A stretch of 64,000 bases of DNA, taken from positions 124,001 to 188,000 of the forward strand of contig SUVR01000003.1 of NCBI GenBank assembly GCA_015061915.1. Direction: 5' to 3'. Positions within the stretch are counted from its first letter, which is position 1. The number at the start of each line of letters is the position of its first letter. Below the pieces are notes generated by a model that saw only the letters and a program-made list of their open reading frames with translations, was not told where the DNA came from and made no database searches. This document shows, piece by piece, positions 38,600 to 47,123 of the stretch. Position numbers and translations under genes: made by a program. Source of the stretch: Lentisphaerota bacterium (GTDB lineage Bacteria; Verrucomicrobiota; Lentisphaeria; Victivallales; UBA1829).

Positions 38600-40387
38600 A
38601 TGAAACGGAAATTATTGGGTATCGCAGCGTTTGCCGCTCTGCTGACGGCTCCGGCAGTCGCACAGAATATGGAATATTCGGTTGTCCCTGCCATGAGCAG
38701 TGTCAAGCATCTGCCGGATGAGGAGCCGTCGGACGGGGTCAAGTCCGGCACGGTCGGTATCATTGCGGCAAAAGGCGAATTTGAGTCTGCCTCCTTCCTG
38801 CTCAAATCGGATCGCGCGGTAAAGCAGGTGATCCTGACGCCCACCGATCTGAAAAATACTGAAGGCGATACGATCCCCGCCTCCGCTCTGGATCTGAAAG
38901 TGCTGAAGGTCTGGTATCAGGCAGGCACCGGATGGCACAGTTACTTCGCTGATGTCACCGGCAGAACGCAGGTCCCGGAGCTGCTGCTCAACGATGAAAC
39001 TCTGATCAAAGTCGATCACGCAACGAAAGACAACTATCTGCGTGTGATCAATGCTCAGGGAAGGGCGGAATATGTCTGGATCAGCAATTACGCCGAAATC
39101 GATGTCCCCCTTGATCTCTGGAAAGATACCGTTGCCGATGCAGCCACTTTCCAGCCCATCTCGCTGGACGCCGGAATGTGGAAGCAGATCTGGGTGACAC
39201 TGGAGGCTCCGAAAGCGGCGGAAGGTCTCTACAAGGGCACGATCGATGTTGCCATCGACGGCAAAACGGTTCAGAAGATTCCCGTTGCCGTCCGGGTACT
39301 GCCCTTTGAGCTGCCCACCCCCATGACCAATTACGATCTGACAAAGGAATTCTATTGCGGGATCCTTACCAGCGACCAGTTGAACCGTTATCTTCAGCAA
39401 AGCAAGATGGACTGGGCGCGGTCCGAGGCGCGTCTGCGGGCGAGCTACCGGAATATGAAACGGCACAATCTGGTGCATCCCAATCTGCCCACCGCCCGGA
39501 ATCTGGGGTTCCGTCACAGCACCGAACTGGCAGACCGTGTTTTCCGGCGGAATCTGGAGATCTACAAAGAGTGCGGTATGGATACCAAAACGATCTTTGA
39601 TGCAGTCCGCGGGATTCCCGATTATGCCTATCTCAAGCACAAAGACCGGGATCTCCCTCTGGCAGAACAGAAACTGCCGGACTACTGGGAACGGGATATC
39701 CTCGCCGGGAAAAAGATGGTGGAGGAAGTGTTGGGCAGGGACGTCACCGTGTACTGTTTCGGCTGGGATGAACCGGGTATGCGCACGCTGCGCGCGCAGC
39801 GTCTGCCGTGGAAGTTCCTGCATGACAACGGGTTGAAAGTCATCAGCTCCGCCCACTCCGGACATCTGCTCCACGGCGGTTTCAACGAGGACTTTGTGGA
39901 TCTGGGCGGCACGTACGAAAAAGCCGAAGCAGCCAAGTGGCACGCCATCGGTACACGGGTCACCACCTATGCCGCCCCCCACACCGGACCGGAAAACCCG
40001 GATGTGGTCCGCCGGAATCACGGTCTGGATCTCTATCTCAACGATTACGATGGCACATATAACTACATGCTGAACAGCCGCTGGAACGATTTTACCGGTG
40101 CTGCATACAACTTCCGGAGCTTCAGCTGGGTCTACGACGGCTCCCTCGAACCGATCAATACGATCCAGTTTGTCGGGTACCGGGAGGCGATCGACGATGT
40201 GAAGTACGCCACACTGCTCCAACAGCTCGCCCGGAAAGCCATCGCAACCGGAAAGACGGAATATGTTTATGCCGGCAGGATCGCACTCCAGTATCTGGCA
40301 CTCATCGACGGCAAAAAAGCTGATCTGAATACAGTCCGTTTGGAAATGATCAACCATATTCTGCGCCTCCATTCAATGCTGAAATAA
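38600..40387 (+). CDS. Secreted DUF4091/GH123-like glycoside hydrolase paralog C
   Basis: Near full-length high similarity to paralog B (AQNMEYSVVPAMSSVKHLPDEEPSDGVKSG...; identical blocks such as LARKAIATGKT.YVYAGRIALQYLALIDGKKADLNTVRLEMINHILRL). ATG at 38600 preceded by a GGGGGG tract. Confidence 0.8.
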   Translation: MKRKLLGIAAFAALLTAPAVAQNMEYSVVPAMSSVKHLPDEEPSDGVKSGTVGIIAAKGEFESASFLLKSDRAVKQVILTPTDLKNTEGDTIPASALDLKVLKVWYQAGTGWHSYFADVTGRTQVPELLLNDETLIKVDHATKDNYLRVINAQGRAEYVWISNYAEIDVPLDLWKDTVADAATFQPISLDAGMWKQIWVTLEAPKAAEGLYKGTIDVAIDGKTVQKIPVAVRVLPFELPTPMTNYDLTKEFYCGILTSDQLNRYLQQSKMDWARSEARLRASYRNMKRHNLVHPNLPTARNLGFRHSTELADRVFRRNLEIYKECGMDTKTIFDAVRGIPDYAYLKHKDRDLPLAEQKLPDYWERDILAGKKMVEEVLGRDVTVYCFGWDEPGMRTLRAQRLPWKFLHDNGLKVISSAHSGHLLHGGFNEDFVDLGGTYEKAEAAKWHAIGTRVTTYAAPHTGPENPDVVRRNHGLDLYLNDYDGTYNYMLNSRWNDFTGAAYNFRSFSWVYDGSLEPINTIQFVGYREAIDDVKYATLLQQLARKAIATGKTEYVYAGRIALQYLALIDGKKADLNTVRLEMINHILRLHSMLK

Positions 40388-40529
40388 GGTTTGGCGCACG
40401 ATTCCGGTAAATAAAATCCCCCGTTCTGTGAACAGCCACAAGGGCTGTTGCAAAACTGTTTTCCTGTACCTGTTGCAATTGTCCTGATAAATATTTCTTT
40501 GAAAACAATCCATGCAGGCGGATTCAGAT

Positions 40530-40778
40530 GCGCTCCGGAGGAGCGCGGGATCACAGCCTATGGGCTTGCCCATAGGTTATGGATTCACCCACGATTTTGC
40601 GCTCTGCAGGAGCGCGGGAGCCGTCAGACAATTCCACCGTCTCCGGCACGCCTTCAGCGTGCAAATGGTATAGTATATCACTTTGACCTATGGGCAAGCC
40701 CATAGGCTATCATCTGGCACGCCTTCAGCGTGCTTTTCGCACCATCATTTATTTTCCTCAAACAGTTGGTTTGAGGAG
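40530..40778. repeat. Tandem array of short palindromes (three types, each present twice, plus a terminal palindrome)
   Basis: GCGCTCC-gga-GGAGCGC (40530-40546) and GCGCTCTgcAGGAGCGC (about 40599-40616); CCTATGGGC-tt-GCCCATAGG (40557-40576) and CCTATGGGC-aa-GCCCATAGG (40687-40706); GCACGC-cttca-GCGTGC (40646-40662 and 40717-40733); CTCAAAC-agttg-GTTTGAG (about 40757-40776). Confidence 0.9.
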
Positions 40779-40899
40779 CAATAAAAACAATGTAAAAAAA
40801 ACAGCGAAAGAAGTTGTTATTCTTTTCTGCCATGTCTTATTTTACACTCAAAAAAATAAGAAACGGAGCTGCGCATACTCTCTTTGACAGTTTTGCAAC

Positions 40900-41120
40900 A
40901 GCACCCCATACCTTTTGGCGTGGCAAACAAATCCCTTCGTGCCGCAACGAAACGAAGTTGAGTAGAGCGGCACAAATAAGAGGGCGCTTTGCGCCCCTGT
41001 TTTTGACGGCTCCCCCCCTTACCCCCATCATGCGATTGGTCGCCCGTCAAAAACAGACCCGTTCGGATCACCGGGGAACGTTTCCCCGGCGACATTAAGG
41101 TACGGAGCGTCAAAAAAAAG
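40900..41120 (-). repeat. Dispersed structured repeat, copy A
   Basis: Minus-strand TTTTTTTGACGCTCCGTACCTTAATGTCGCCGGGGAAACGTTCCCCGGTGATCCGAACGGGTCTGTTTTTGACGG... matches 62636 onward almost exactly; 13-bp inverted repeat CTGTTTTTGACGG (40997-41009)/CCGTCAAAAACAG (41044-41056). Confidence 0.92.
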
Positions 41121-41123
41121 TAC

Positions 41124-41160
41124 AAAAAAACACCCCGCAGACGGTTTGTTGCGGGGTGTT
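41124..41160 (-). terminator. Rho-independent terminator downstream of the epimerase gene
   Basis: Minus strand AACACCCCGC...GCGGGGTGTT followed by a T-run. Confidence 0.85.
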
Positions 41161-41188
41161 GCAAGCCAGCTTTTATGCTGTTGACGGC

Positions 41189-42112
41189 TTACTTGCCGAG
41201 GGCTTCCTTGTAAGCCTTCACAGCGATTTCCAGACCTTCATCGAAGGTGTAGGAGGGCTTGAAGCCGGTGGACATCAATTTATCCACGCAAGCGCTGGAG
41301 TGCTTCACGTCGCCAGCCCGTTCCGGCAGGTGGACGATCTTCGACTTGCTGCCCAGGATCTTCACGATCTTTTCTGCCAGATCGTTGATGGTGAGGCGTC
41401 CGCCGTATGCCACGTTGTACACGCCGGTGAAGTCGCTTTCCGCCATAAAGGCATTGGCTGCGGCGATGTCCTTCACGAAGATGAAGTCGCGGGTCTGTTC
41501 GCCGTCGCCGAAGATGGTGATATCTTCATTGTTCAGCGCCTTGGTGATGAAGATGGGCACAGCAGCAGCGTATGCGCTCTTCGGGTTCTGGCGGGGACCG
41601 AACACATTGAAGTAGCGCAGGCACGCAGTCTGGAGCTTGCCTTCTTTGGCGAACATATTGCAATAGTATTCGTCATCCAGTTTCGTGATTGCGTAGGGGC
41701 TCTTCGGTTCCGGATACATGGTTTCGACCTTGGGGCAAACCGGATTGTCGCCGTAGATGGCGGCGCTGGTGCTGAGAACCAGTTTTTTGCAGCCGGCTTT
41801 GGCGGCTTCTTCCAGCACGGTGATCATACCGACGCTGTTGAGGCGGTTGCATTCCAGGATCTCGGTCATGGATTCCGGCACGGAGATCATGGCGGCAAGG
41901 TGGAAGATATAGTCCACACCTTCCACGGCGCGGGCAACGTCATCCCGGTTGGTGATGTCGCCCTGGATGAATTCGCAGTCGAAGTTCTTGATGTTGTCAA
42001 CGAAACCGGAGCGCAGGTTGTCCAGCACGCGGATCTCTGCCTTGCCCTGATAACGTTCAACGATATGGCTGCCGATAAAGCCGGCACCGCCGGTAACGAG
42101 GATCTTTGTCAT
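41189..42112 (-). CDS. NAD-dependent epimerase, UDP-glucose/UDP-HexNAc 4-epimerase-like
   Basis: ILVTGGAGFIGSHIVERY Rossmann motif; YAITKLDDEYYC (YxxxK); FNVFGPRQNPKSAYAAAVPIFI. Confidence 0.9.
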   Translation of the reverse strand: MTKILVTGGAGFIGSHIVERYQGKAEIRVLDNLRSGFVDNIKNFDCEFIQGDITNRDDVARAVEGVDYIFHLAAMISVPESMTEILECNRLNSVGMITVLEEAAKAGCKKLVLSTSAAIYGDNPVCPKVETMYPEPKSPYAITKLDDEYYCNMFAKEGKLQTACLRYFNVFGPRQNPKSAYAAAVPIFITKALNNEDITIFGDGEQTRDFIFVKDIAAANAFMAESDFTGVYNVAYGGRLTINDLAEKIVKILGSKSKIVHLPERAGDVKHSSACVDKLMSTGFKPSYTFDEGLEIAVKAYKEALGK

Positions 42113-42114
42113 AA

Positions 42115-43212
42115 TTACTTAACCAGACCTTTCATAATTTCGTTCATCTTGTCTTCCTGTTCCTGCAGGCTCTGGACCAGCTTGAACTGGGTACGGCAAC
42201 GGTCCAGATTGTGACCTTCCCGTTTCGTCTTGAAGTACTTGTCTCCATCCAGATAATCCGTCAGGAAGCGGACGCCGATTTCAAAGGTGATGAGCATACC
42301 GGAGAAGGGCATATTTTCGATTTCAGCGGGCGTGAGGCATCCGCCGGCGCCTTCCAGGAAGCCGCGTGCGAGCGCTTCAAACATTTCCATCCGGGCATAG
42401 ACTTTGGAGAGATCCTTTTCGTCTTCTGCGGCGGGGCTGGTGCTGGTACGGACCAGGTCGCCGAAGTCGTAGAGAGAGATCCCCGGCATGATGGTATCCA
42501 GGTCGATCACGCAGATCCCTTCCCCGGTTTCATCATCCAGCATCACGTTGTTGATCTTGGTATCGTTGTGAGTGATCCGTTCCGGGATCTTGCCTTCCGC
42601 CATAAGGTCCAGCAGCTTGCTCGCCATGGCGCGGTTCTTCTGGAGAAACTCGATTTCCGCCTTGGCGGATTCCGCTCTGCCGCACACGTCTGCCGCCAGC
42701 GCCTTGTCGAAGTCAGCCAGACGGGAGGGGGTGTTGTGGAAGTTGGGGATCGTTTCATGGAGCCGGTCGCCGGGGATGTCGGCGAGGAGCTTCTGGAAGG
42801 AGCCGAACGCCTTGGCAGCCTGATAAGCGAATTCCGGAGATTCCAGCACGTCGTAGGTGCGTGCGCGATCCACAAAGAGGTAGGCGCGCCAGTACTTGCC
42901 TTCGCCGTCCACAAAGAACGGTTTGCCGTCGTTGGCATTGACGATCGTCAGGGCGCGGCGGGTGGCATCTTTTCTGCCTTTGAGTTTCAGCTTGCTGTGG
43001 TTCAGCACACGGGAGATGTTCTCCATGAGCTGTTCCGGCTGTTTGAAGATATTGGTGTTGATGCGCTGAACGATGTACTTGATCTGATGACCTGCCTGAT
43101 TGAAGACAGCCAGATACGTATCGTTGATATGACCGGAGCCATAACGTTCGCACCACAGGAAATCGCCCCAGATGTCAAAATGGGAAGAAACTTCTTTGAT
43201 CGTTGCGTTCAT
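42115..43212 (-). CDS. APH-family kinase resembling N-acetylhexosamine 1-kinase (NahK)
   Basis: YGSGHINDTYLAVF, IVQRINTNIFKQPEQLMENI, ERITHNDTKINNVMLDDETGEGICVIDLDTIMPGISLYDFGDLVRTS; strong resemblance to recalled NahK sequences. Confidence 0.85.
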   Translation of the reverse strand: MNATIKEVSSHFDIWGDFLWCERYGSGHINDTYLAVFNQAGHQIKYIVQRINTNIFKQPEQLMENISRVLNHSKLKLKGRKDATRRALTIVNANDGKPFFVDGEGKYWRAYLFVDRARTYDVLESPEFAYQAAKAFGSFQKLLADIPGDRLHETIPNFHNTPSRLADFDKALAADVCGRAESAKAEIEFLQKNRAMASKLLDLMAEGKIPERITHNDTKINNVMLDDETGEGICVIDLDTIMPGISLYDFGDLVRTSTSPAAEDEKDLSKVYARMEMFEALARGFLEGAGGCLTPAEIENMPFSGMLITFEIGVRFLTDYLDGDKYFKTKREGHNLDRCRTQFKLVQSLQEQEDKMNEIMKGLVK

Positions 43213-43221
43213 AACTTTTCC

Positions 43222-44127
43222 TTATGCAAAAAGGTTTTCCGGATAGACACCCTTGGCAATGAGCGCCTTGATGTCCGCCTGAACTCTGGGTTTGTCTTCC
43301 CGGTAGGTGACGCCGAACCAGGAGTCCGCACTGCGGAGGACTTTCACATTCGCCTTGCCGTTGTGGATCATTTCCGCCACAACGAAGGGAATGTAGAACT
43401 CGCTCTTGAGTTCCGTGCCGCGTTCCTTCAGGAACTCTTCAAACATAGCACCCATGCCGTCGAACAGGGAGGGCATAAAGCCCCAGAAGTTCATGCTGGA
43501 GATCTCTTCGCCGCAGAGTTCAACCTTTTCGCCGTTGTCATCGGTGAACACCGCTCTGCCGCCGCCGAGGGCTTCGATCTTGGTGCGTTCAATGACTTCT
43601 TTGAGGTTGTTGTTTTCGTCCAGTTCGCAGATGCCGCGGGAGACGGAGCCGAACTCGGAAAGCGTGTTCTTGATGGGGAAGCCCACCATGTAGAACTGGG
43701 AAGGATCGGTGTTTTCGCTCAAAGCCTTGCCCAGCTGTTCAAAGCCGCTCTTGCCGTAGAAGTCGTCCGCATTGATCACGGCGAAGGGTTCGTTGACTTT
43801 GCCCGCTGCGCACATAACGGCGTGACCGGTGCCCCAGGGTTTCGTTCTGCCTTCGGGAACCGTGAAGGGAGCCGGGATCGCATCCAGTTGCTGATAAACA
43901 TAATCCAGCTCGATCTTGCCTTCCCAGCGCTTGGAAACGACTTCCTTGAAGTCCGCTTCAATATCCTTACGGATGATGAAGACCACTTTGCCGAAGCCGC
44001 CGCGGATGGCGTCGTAAATGGAATAGTCCAGAATGATCTCGCCGTTGGGACCCACGGGGTCGATCTGTTTCAGCCCGCCGTAACGGGAGCCCATACCGGC
44101 TGCAAGAACCACAAGTGTCGGTTTCAT
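43222..44127 (-). CDS. Sugar-phosphate nucleotidyltransferase
   Basis: LVVLAAGMGSRYGGLKQIDPVGPNGEIILDYSIYDA; NADDFYGKSGFE. Confidence 0.9.
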   Translation of the reverse strand: MKPTLVVLAAGMGSRYGGLKQIDPVGPNGEIILDYSIYDAIRGGFGKVVFIIRKDIEADFKEVVSKRWEGKIELDYVYQQLDAIPAPFTVPEGRTKPWGTGHAVMCAAGKVNEPFAVINADDFYGKSGFEQLGKALSENTDPSQFYMVGFPIKNTLSEFGSVSRGICELDENNNLKEVIERTKIEALGGGRAVFTDDNGEKVELCGEEISSMNFWGFMPSLFDGMGAMFEEFLKERGTELKSEFYIPFVVAEMIHNGKANVKVLRSADSWFGVTYREDKPRVQADIKALIAKGVYPENLFA

Positions 44128-44151
44128 AGTCAGTTTTCCCTCGCTTTCCGA

Positions 44152-45552
44152 TTATGCCATGGGGAGGGACGCAGCTGCGATCGCCTGACCGTGACGTTTC
44201 GTCTTTTCGTCCGGAACCTCGAAGACAACCGTGTATTCGGGGAACTGGGTCTTGATGACATTTTCGGCTTCCGCCTGGATGATGTCGCCGCCCTTGCCGG
44301 AGGTGACACGGCCCAGGAAGAGAACGCTCTTGATTTCGGGATAGAAGTCGCAGAAACGGGCAATGGTGTAACCGAAGGCAACACCGATGCTGCGATAGAT
44401 CTTTTCTGCTCTGGGATCGCCTTCTTCCATGAGCTTCTGGACGCCGATGAGGCGTTCCGGGAACTTCATTTCAGCGGGGAATTCAATACCGGCGAGGGGA
44501 GCCAGACGGGCAACACCCTGCTGGGAGAAGAACTGCACGCCACAGCCCAGGTCGCCGCTCCATTCGTCAGCGGGAGCACCGTCGCGGTAGTCGATGGGCA
44601 CGAAAGCCAGTTCGTTCAGCCAGTCGGTGATATTACCGTCCGGGTTCACGTAGCCGCCAGCCATACTGGTTCCGAGGGAGACGCCCAGGATGCTGTTGCT
44701 GTTCAGCTGCATGGAACCGGCAAGTGCGGTCACTTCGCCGTCGTTGACGATTTCAAAGGGAACGCCCATTTCCTTGGCGACATCCAGGAAGATGTTGGCG
44801 ACTTTGCTTTCAAAGTCCTGCTTGGGCACGCCGCGGAAGAGAGAGGAGATACGGACGCGGTTCTGGACGATCACACCGGCAGTGGAGCCGCCGATGGCAT
44901 CCACGCGGGGCAGGTGAGCTGCAGCACGCTTGAGGGAGTCCAGGATACCTTCTTTGTGGTAGGAGGGATCCTGCTGGAAGTAGGGGTCCCATGCGATTTC
45001 TTCAGAGAAGACCACTTCGCCGTCGATCATGGCAGCGGCTTTGCGGTCGGAACCGCCCAGGTCGAACCCGATCCGGCAGCCGTTCAGGTGTCTGCCGAGG
45101 GGCTGAGCGGTGGTTTTTGCGGCGGGAGCGTTTTCGTACGGGGTGTAGCAGATTTCCACGGGGTTGCTGTAAATGTTGCCCATGACTTCGGAGTCGAACT
45201 TGCGTTCGCCGTTCTGCAGGTCGTAGATCGCCTTCATGGCATCGGCAACGCGCTGATCGCCGGCGATGGTCACTTTGTAGCCGCCATAGATCCAGAACAT
45301 GGACTTGACGAGACGTTCCACGTGGCGCAGGTTCGCCTGGAATTCACCTTCGTTTGCGTCGCCGAAAAGGATCGTTTCATAGACGCTTGCGCTCTGATCG
45401 TTCCGTTCCATCACGATCTTCACGTTCACGGCTTTGCCGGAAGCCTTCACGGCTGCCTGAAAAGCGCGGTCCCAGAGTACTGCCGGCACAAAGTCGGTGT
45501 CAAGACACGGCACAATGCCCGGTTTTGCATTTTTTGCGATTTCTGCCATCAT
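44152..45552 (-). CDS. ROK/ASKHA-like sugar kinase domain protein with unassigned ~150-aa N-terminal region
   Basis: RIGFDLGGSDRKAAAMIDGEVVFSEEIAWDP, AIGGSTAGVIV, EIVNDGEVTALAGS, LGVSLGTSMAGGYV; N-terminal region not assignable by eye. Confidence 0.7.
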   Translation of the reverse strand: MMAEIAKNAKPGIVPCLDTDFVPAVLWDRAFQAAVKASGKAVNVKIVMERNDQSASVYETILFGDANEGEFQANLRHVERLVKSMFWIYGGYKVTIAGDQRVADAMKAIYDLQNGERKFDSEVMGNIYSNPVEICYTPYENAPAAKTTAQPLGRHLNGCRIGFDLGGSDRKAAAMIDGEVVFSEEIAWDPYFQQDPSYHKEGILDSLKRAAAHLPRVDAIGGSTAGVIVQNRVRISSLFRGVPKQDFESKVANIFLDVAKEMGVPFEIVNDGEVTALAGSMQLNSNSILGVSLGTSMAGGYVNPDGNITDWLNELAFVPIDYRDGAPADEWSGDLGCGVQFFSQQGVARLAPLAGIEFPAEMKFPERLIGVQKLMEEGDPRAEKIYRSIGVAFGYTIARFCDFYPEIKSVLFLGRVTSGKGGDIIQAEAENVIKTQFPEYTVVFEVPDEKTKRHGQAIAAASLPMA

Positions 45553-45732
45553 GGTTTGTTTCTCCTTATGACGGTTGTTTTATGTTGATTTTGGTTGAAT
45601 TTTGAACGTTTCTCCTGAAAAAATCGCAGGATTACCCTTAATCTACACTCAAAACAAATGAAAGTCAACAAAAAAATATGAAAAAAGCAACTTTTTTATA
45701 TATAAATGTGCCGTGGCGCTGCAGAAAAGAGA

Positions 45733-46698
45733 TTATTTCGCGCGGAAAGTGAGGGGGATCGCCATTGCGCGGGGCGGGGCGGGCACGACTTTCAGATTGC
45801 GCATCGTGTTGCGGACGGCGTCATCCATTGCGGCAATGCCGGAAGACCGGGTGATCTTCCAATCCACGACCTGCCCGTTCGATGCGATCGAAACCATGAC
45901 CAGCGTTTCCGGTTTGCGATTTCCCAGTTGAGCATCGGATGGCTGACGGAACCGGGGTTCCACGAATGCTTTGAGTTTTCCAAGATATTCCCGGTCTTTT
46001 GAGTCTGCCAAAATACCTTCCACGCCGGATCCCAGTCCAGCCGTTCCTTTCCGGAAATCGGCAAGTGCCTGTGCCCGGTTGCGCGCAGCCTTTTCCGCCG
46101 CCTCTCGGGCAGCCCGTTCCCGGGCAACTCTCTGTCTTTCCGCCTGTTCCCGTATCTTCCGGGTAACATCGGATTCCCGTTCCCGGGTGACCGTTTTATT
46201 CTTATTCTTTTCCCGTTGCGCCCGGATCCGTTCCTCAATGGAGGGGTGTCTCGGCTTGGGCTTCGGCTTGACCTGCGGCTGCGGTTTGGGTTTCGGTTTG
46301 GGTTTGGGTTTCGGTTTTACTTCCGGCTGTTTCGGCTCCGGTGGTTTTATTTCGGGCCGCGGAGGGGGCGGGGGCAATTCCGGCAGAGGTTCGATCTCCG
46401 GCAGCGGGGGAAGCGGCTGATATGCTTCCGGCTCCCGTGTCGGGACCGGTGTTTCCGGAGCCGGCAGCGGTGCGCTGGAACCGGGCAGATTCATAACCAC
46501 CGGAATAATGACTTCTTTCGGAAAAACGGGTACTTCCTCCCGTTTCAATCTTTCGTTATCAAACCATGTCAGCAGGCACAGAAAAGGAACCAGCAGTGCA
46601 TGAACGATCACAACGGTGAGGGTCAGTTTTCTGTTGATTGCCCCGTTGTAAGGATCCATACCGTGACGGATCAACTGTGCCGCATCGGAAAGTCTCAC
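45733..46698 (-). CDS. TonB/TolA-like energy transducer
   Basis: One N-terminal TM; Pro/Lys-rich linker (KPKPKPKPKPQPQVKPKPKPRHP); C-terminal VMVSIASNGQVVDWKITRSSGIAAMDDAVRNTM. Confidence 0.87.
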   Translation of the reverse strand: MRLSDAAQLIRHGMDPYNGAINRKLTLTVVIVHALLVPFLCLLTWFDNERLKREEVPVFPKEVIIPVVMNLPGSSAPLPAPETPVPTREPEAYQPLPPLPEIEPLPELPPPPPRPEIKPPEPKQPEVKPKPKPKPKPKPQPQVKPKPKPRHPSIEERIRAQREKNKNKTVTRERESDVTRKIREQAERQRVARERAAREAAEKAARNRAQALADFRKGTAGLGSGVEGILADSKDREYLGKLKAFVEPRFRQPSDAQLGNRKPETLVMVSIASNGQVVDWKITRSSGIAAMDDAVRNTMRNLKVVPAPPRAMAIPLTFRAK

Positions 46699-47114
46699 TG
46701 TTCCGCCTCCTCCGTGGTGACGAGGGAGACATTTTTGAAGCCGTTTCCGTGGATCTTTGCCAGGAAAGCAATCACTTTTCCATAGGACAATTCTTTGTCT
46801 GCCCGCAGGAATATTTTGAAGTCAGGATTTCCCCGGAAAGACATCAGTTTCATAATACATTCATCCTGAGAGATCGTGTTGCCTTCATAGATCACATTGC
46901 CATCTTTGGTCAGGTTGATTGTTTTGAGGTTCTGTTCATCTGCTGCGTCCTTCGGAAGAGGGTCTGCATTCATTTGCGGGGGATCGACTTCAATGGTGTA
47001 CTCCAGCAAAGGGGCCGTAATCATAAAGATGATCAGCAGAAAAAAGAGCGTGTCGATCAATGGGGTCAAGTTGATCGTATCATAAGGAGATGAGTTGAAA
47101 CGGCGTCTTGCCAT
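46695..47114 (-). CDS. ExbD/TolR family biopolymer transporter
   Basis: INLTPLIDTLFFLLIIFMITAPLLEYTIEVDPPQ. Confidence 0.93.
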   Translation of the reverse strand: MARRRFNSSPYDTINLTPLIDTLFFLLIIFMITAPLLEYTIEVDPPQMNADPLPKDAADEQNLKTINLTKDGNVIYEGNTISQDECIMKLMSFRGNPDFKIFLRADKELSYGKVIAFLAKIHGNGFKNVSLVTTEEAEQ

Positions 47115-47123
47115 AGTATCACC

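Noticed and set aside
40448-40887. Small ORFs over the palindrome cluster (85, 65 and 66 aa)
   Set aside because: They are readings of the palindromes themselves, with no independent coding evidence.
42211-45588. 1125-aa plus-strand ORF opposite three operon genes
   Set aside because: The minus-strand genes are strongly supported by family motifs. The ORF is open because TTA, CTA and TCA codons are rare in this GC-rich genome; its His/Phe/Asp-rich, motif-free translation is typical of antisense artefacts.
46260-46330. Repeat tract GGTTTGGGTTTCGG...
   Set aside because: Low-complexity coding sequence for the Pro/Lys linker of the TonB/TolA-like protein, which is expected for that family.
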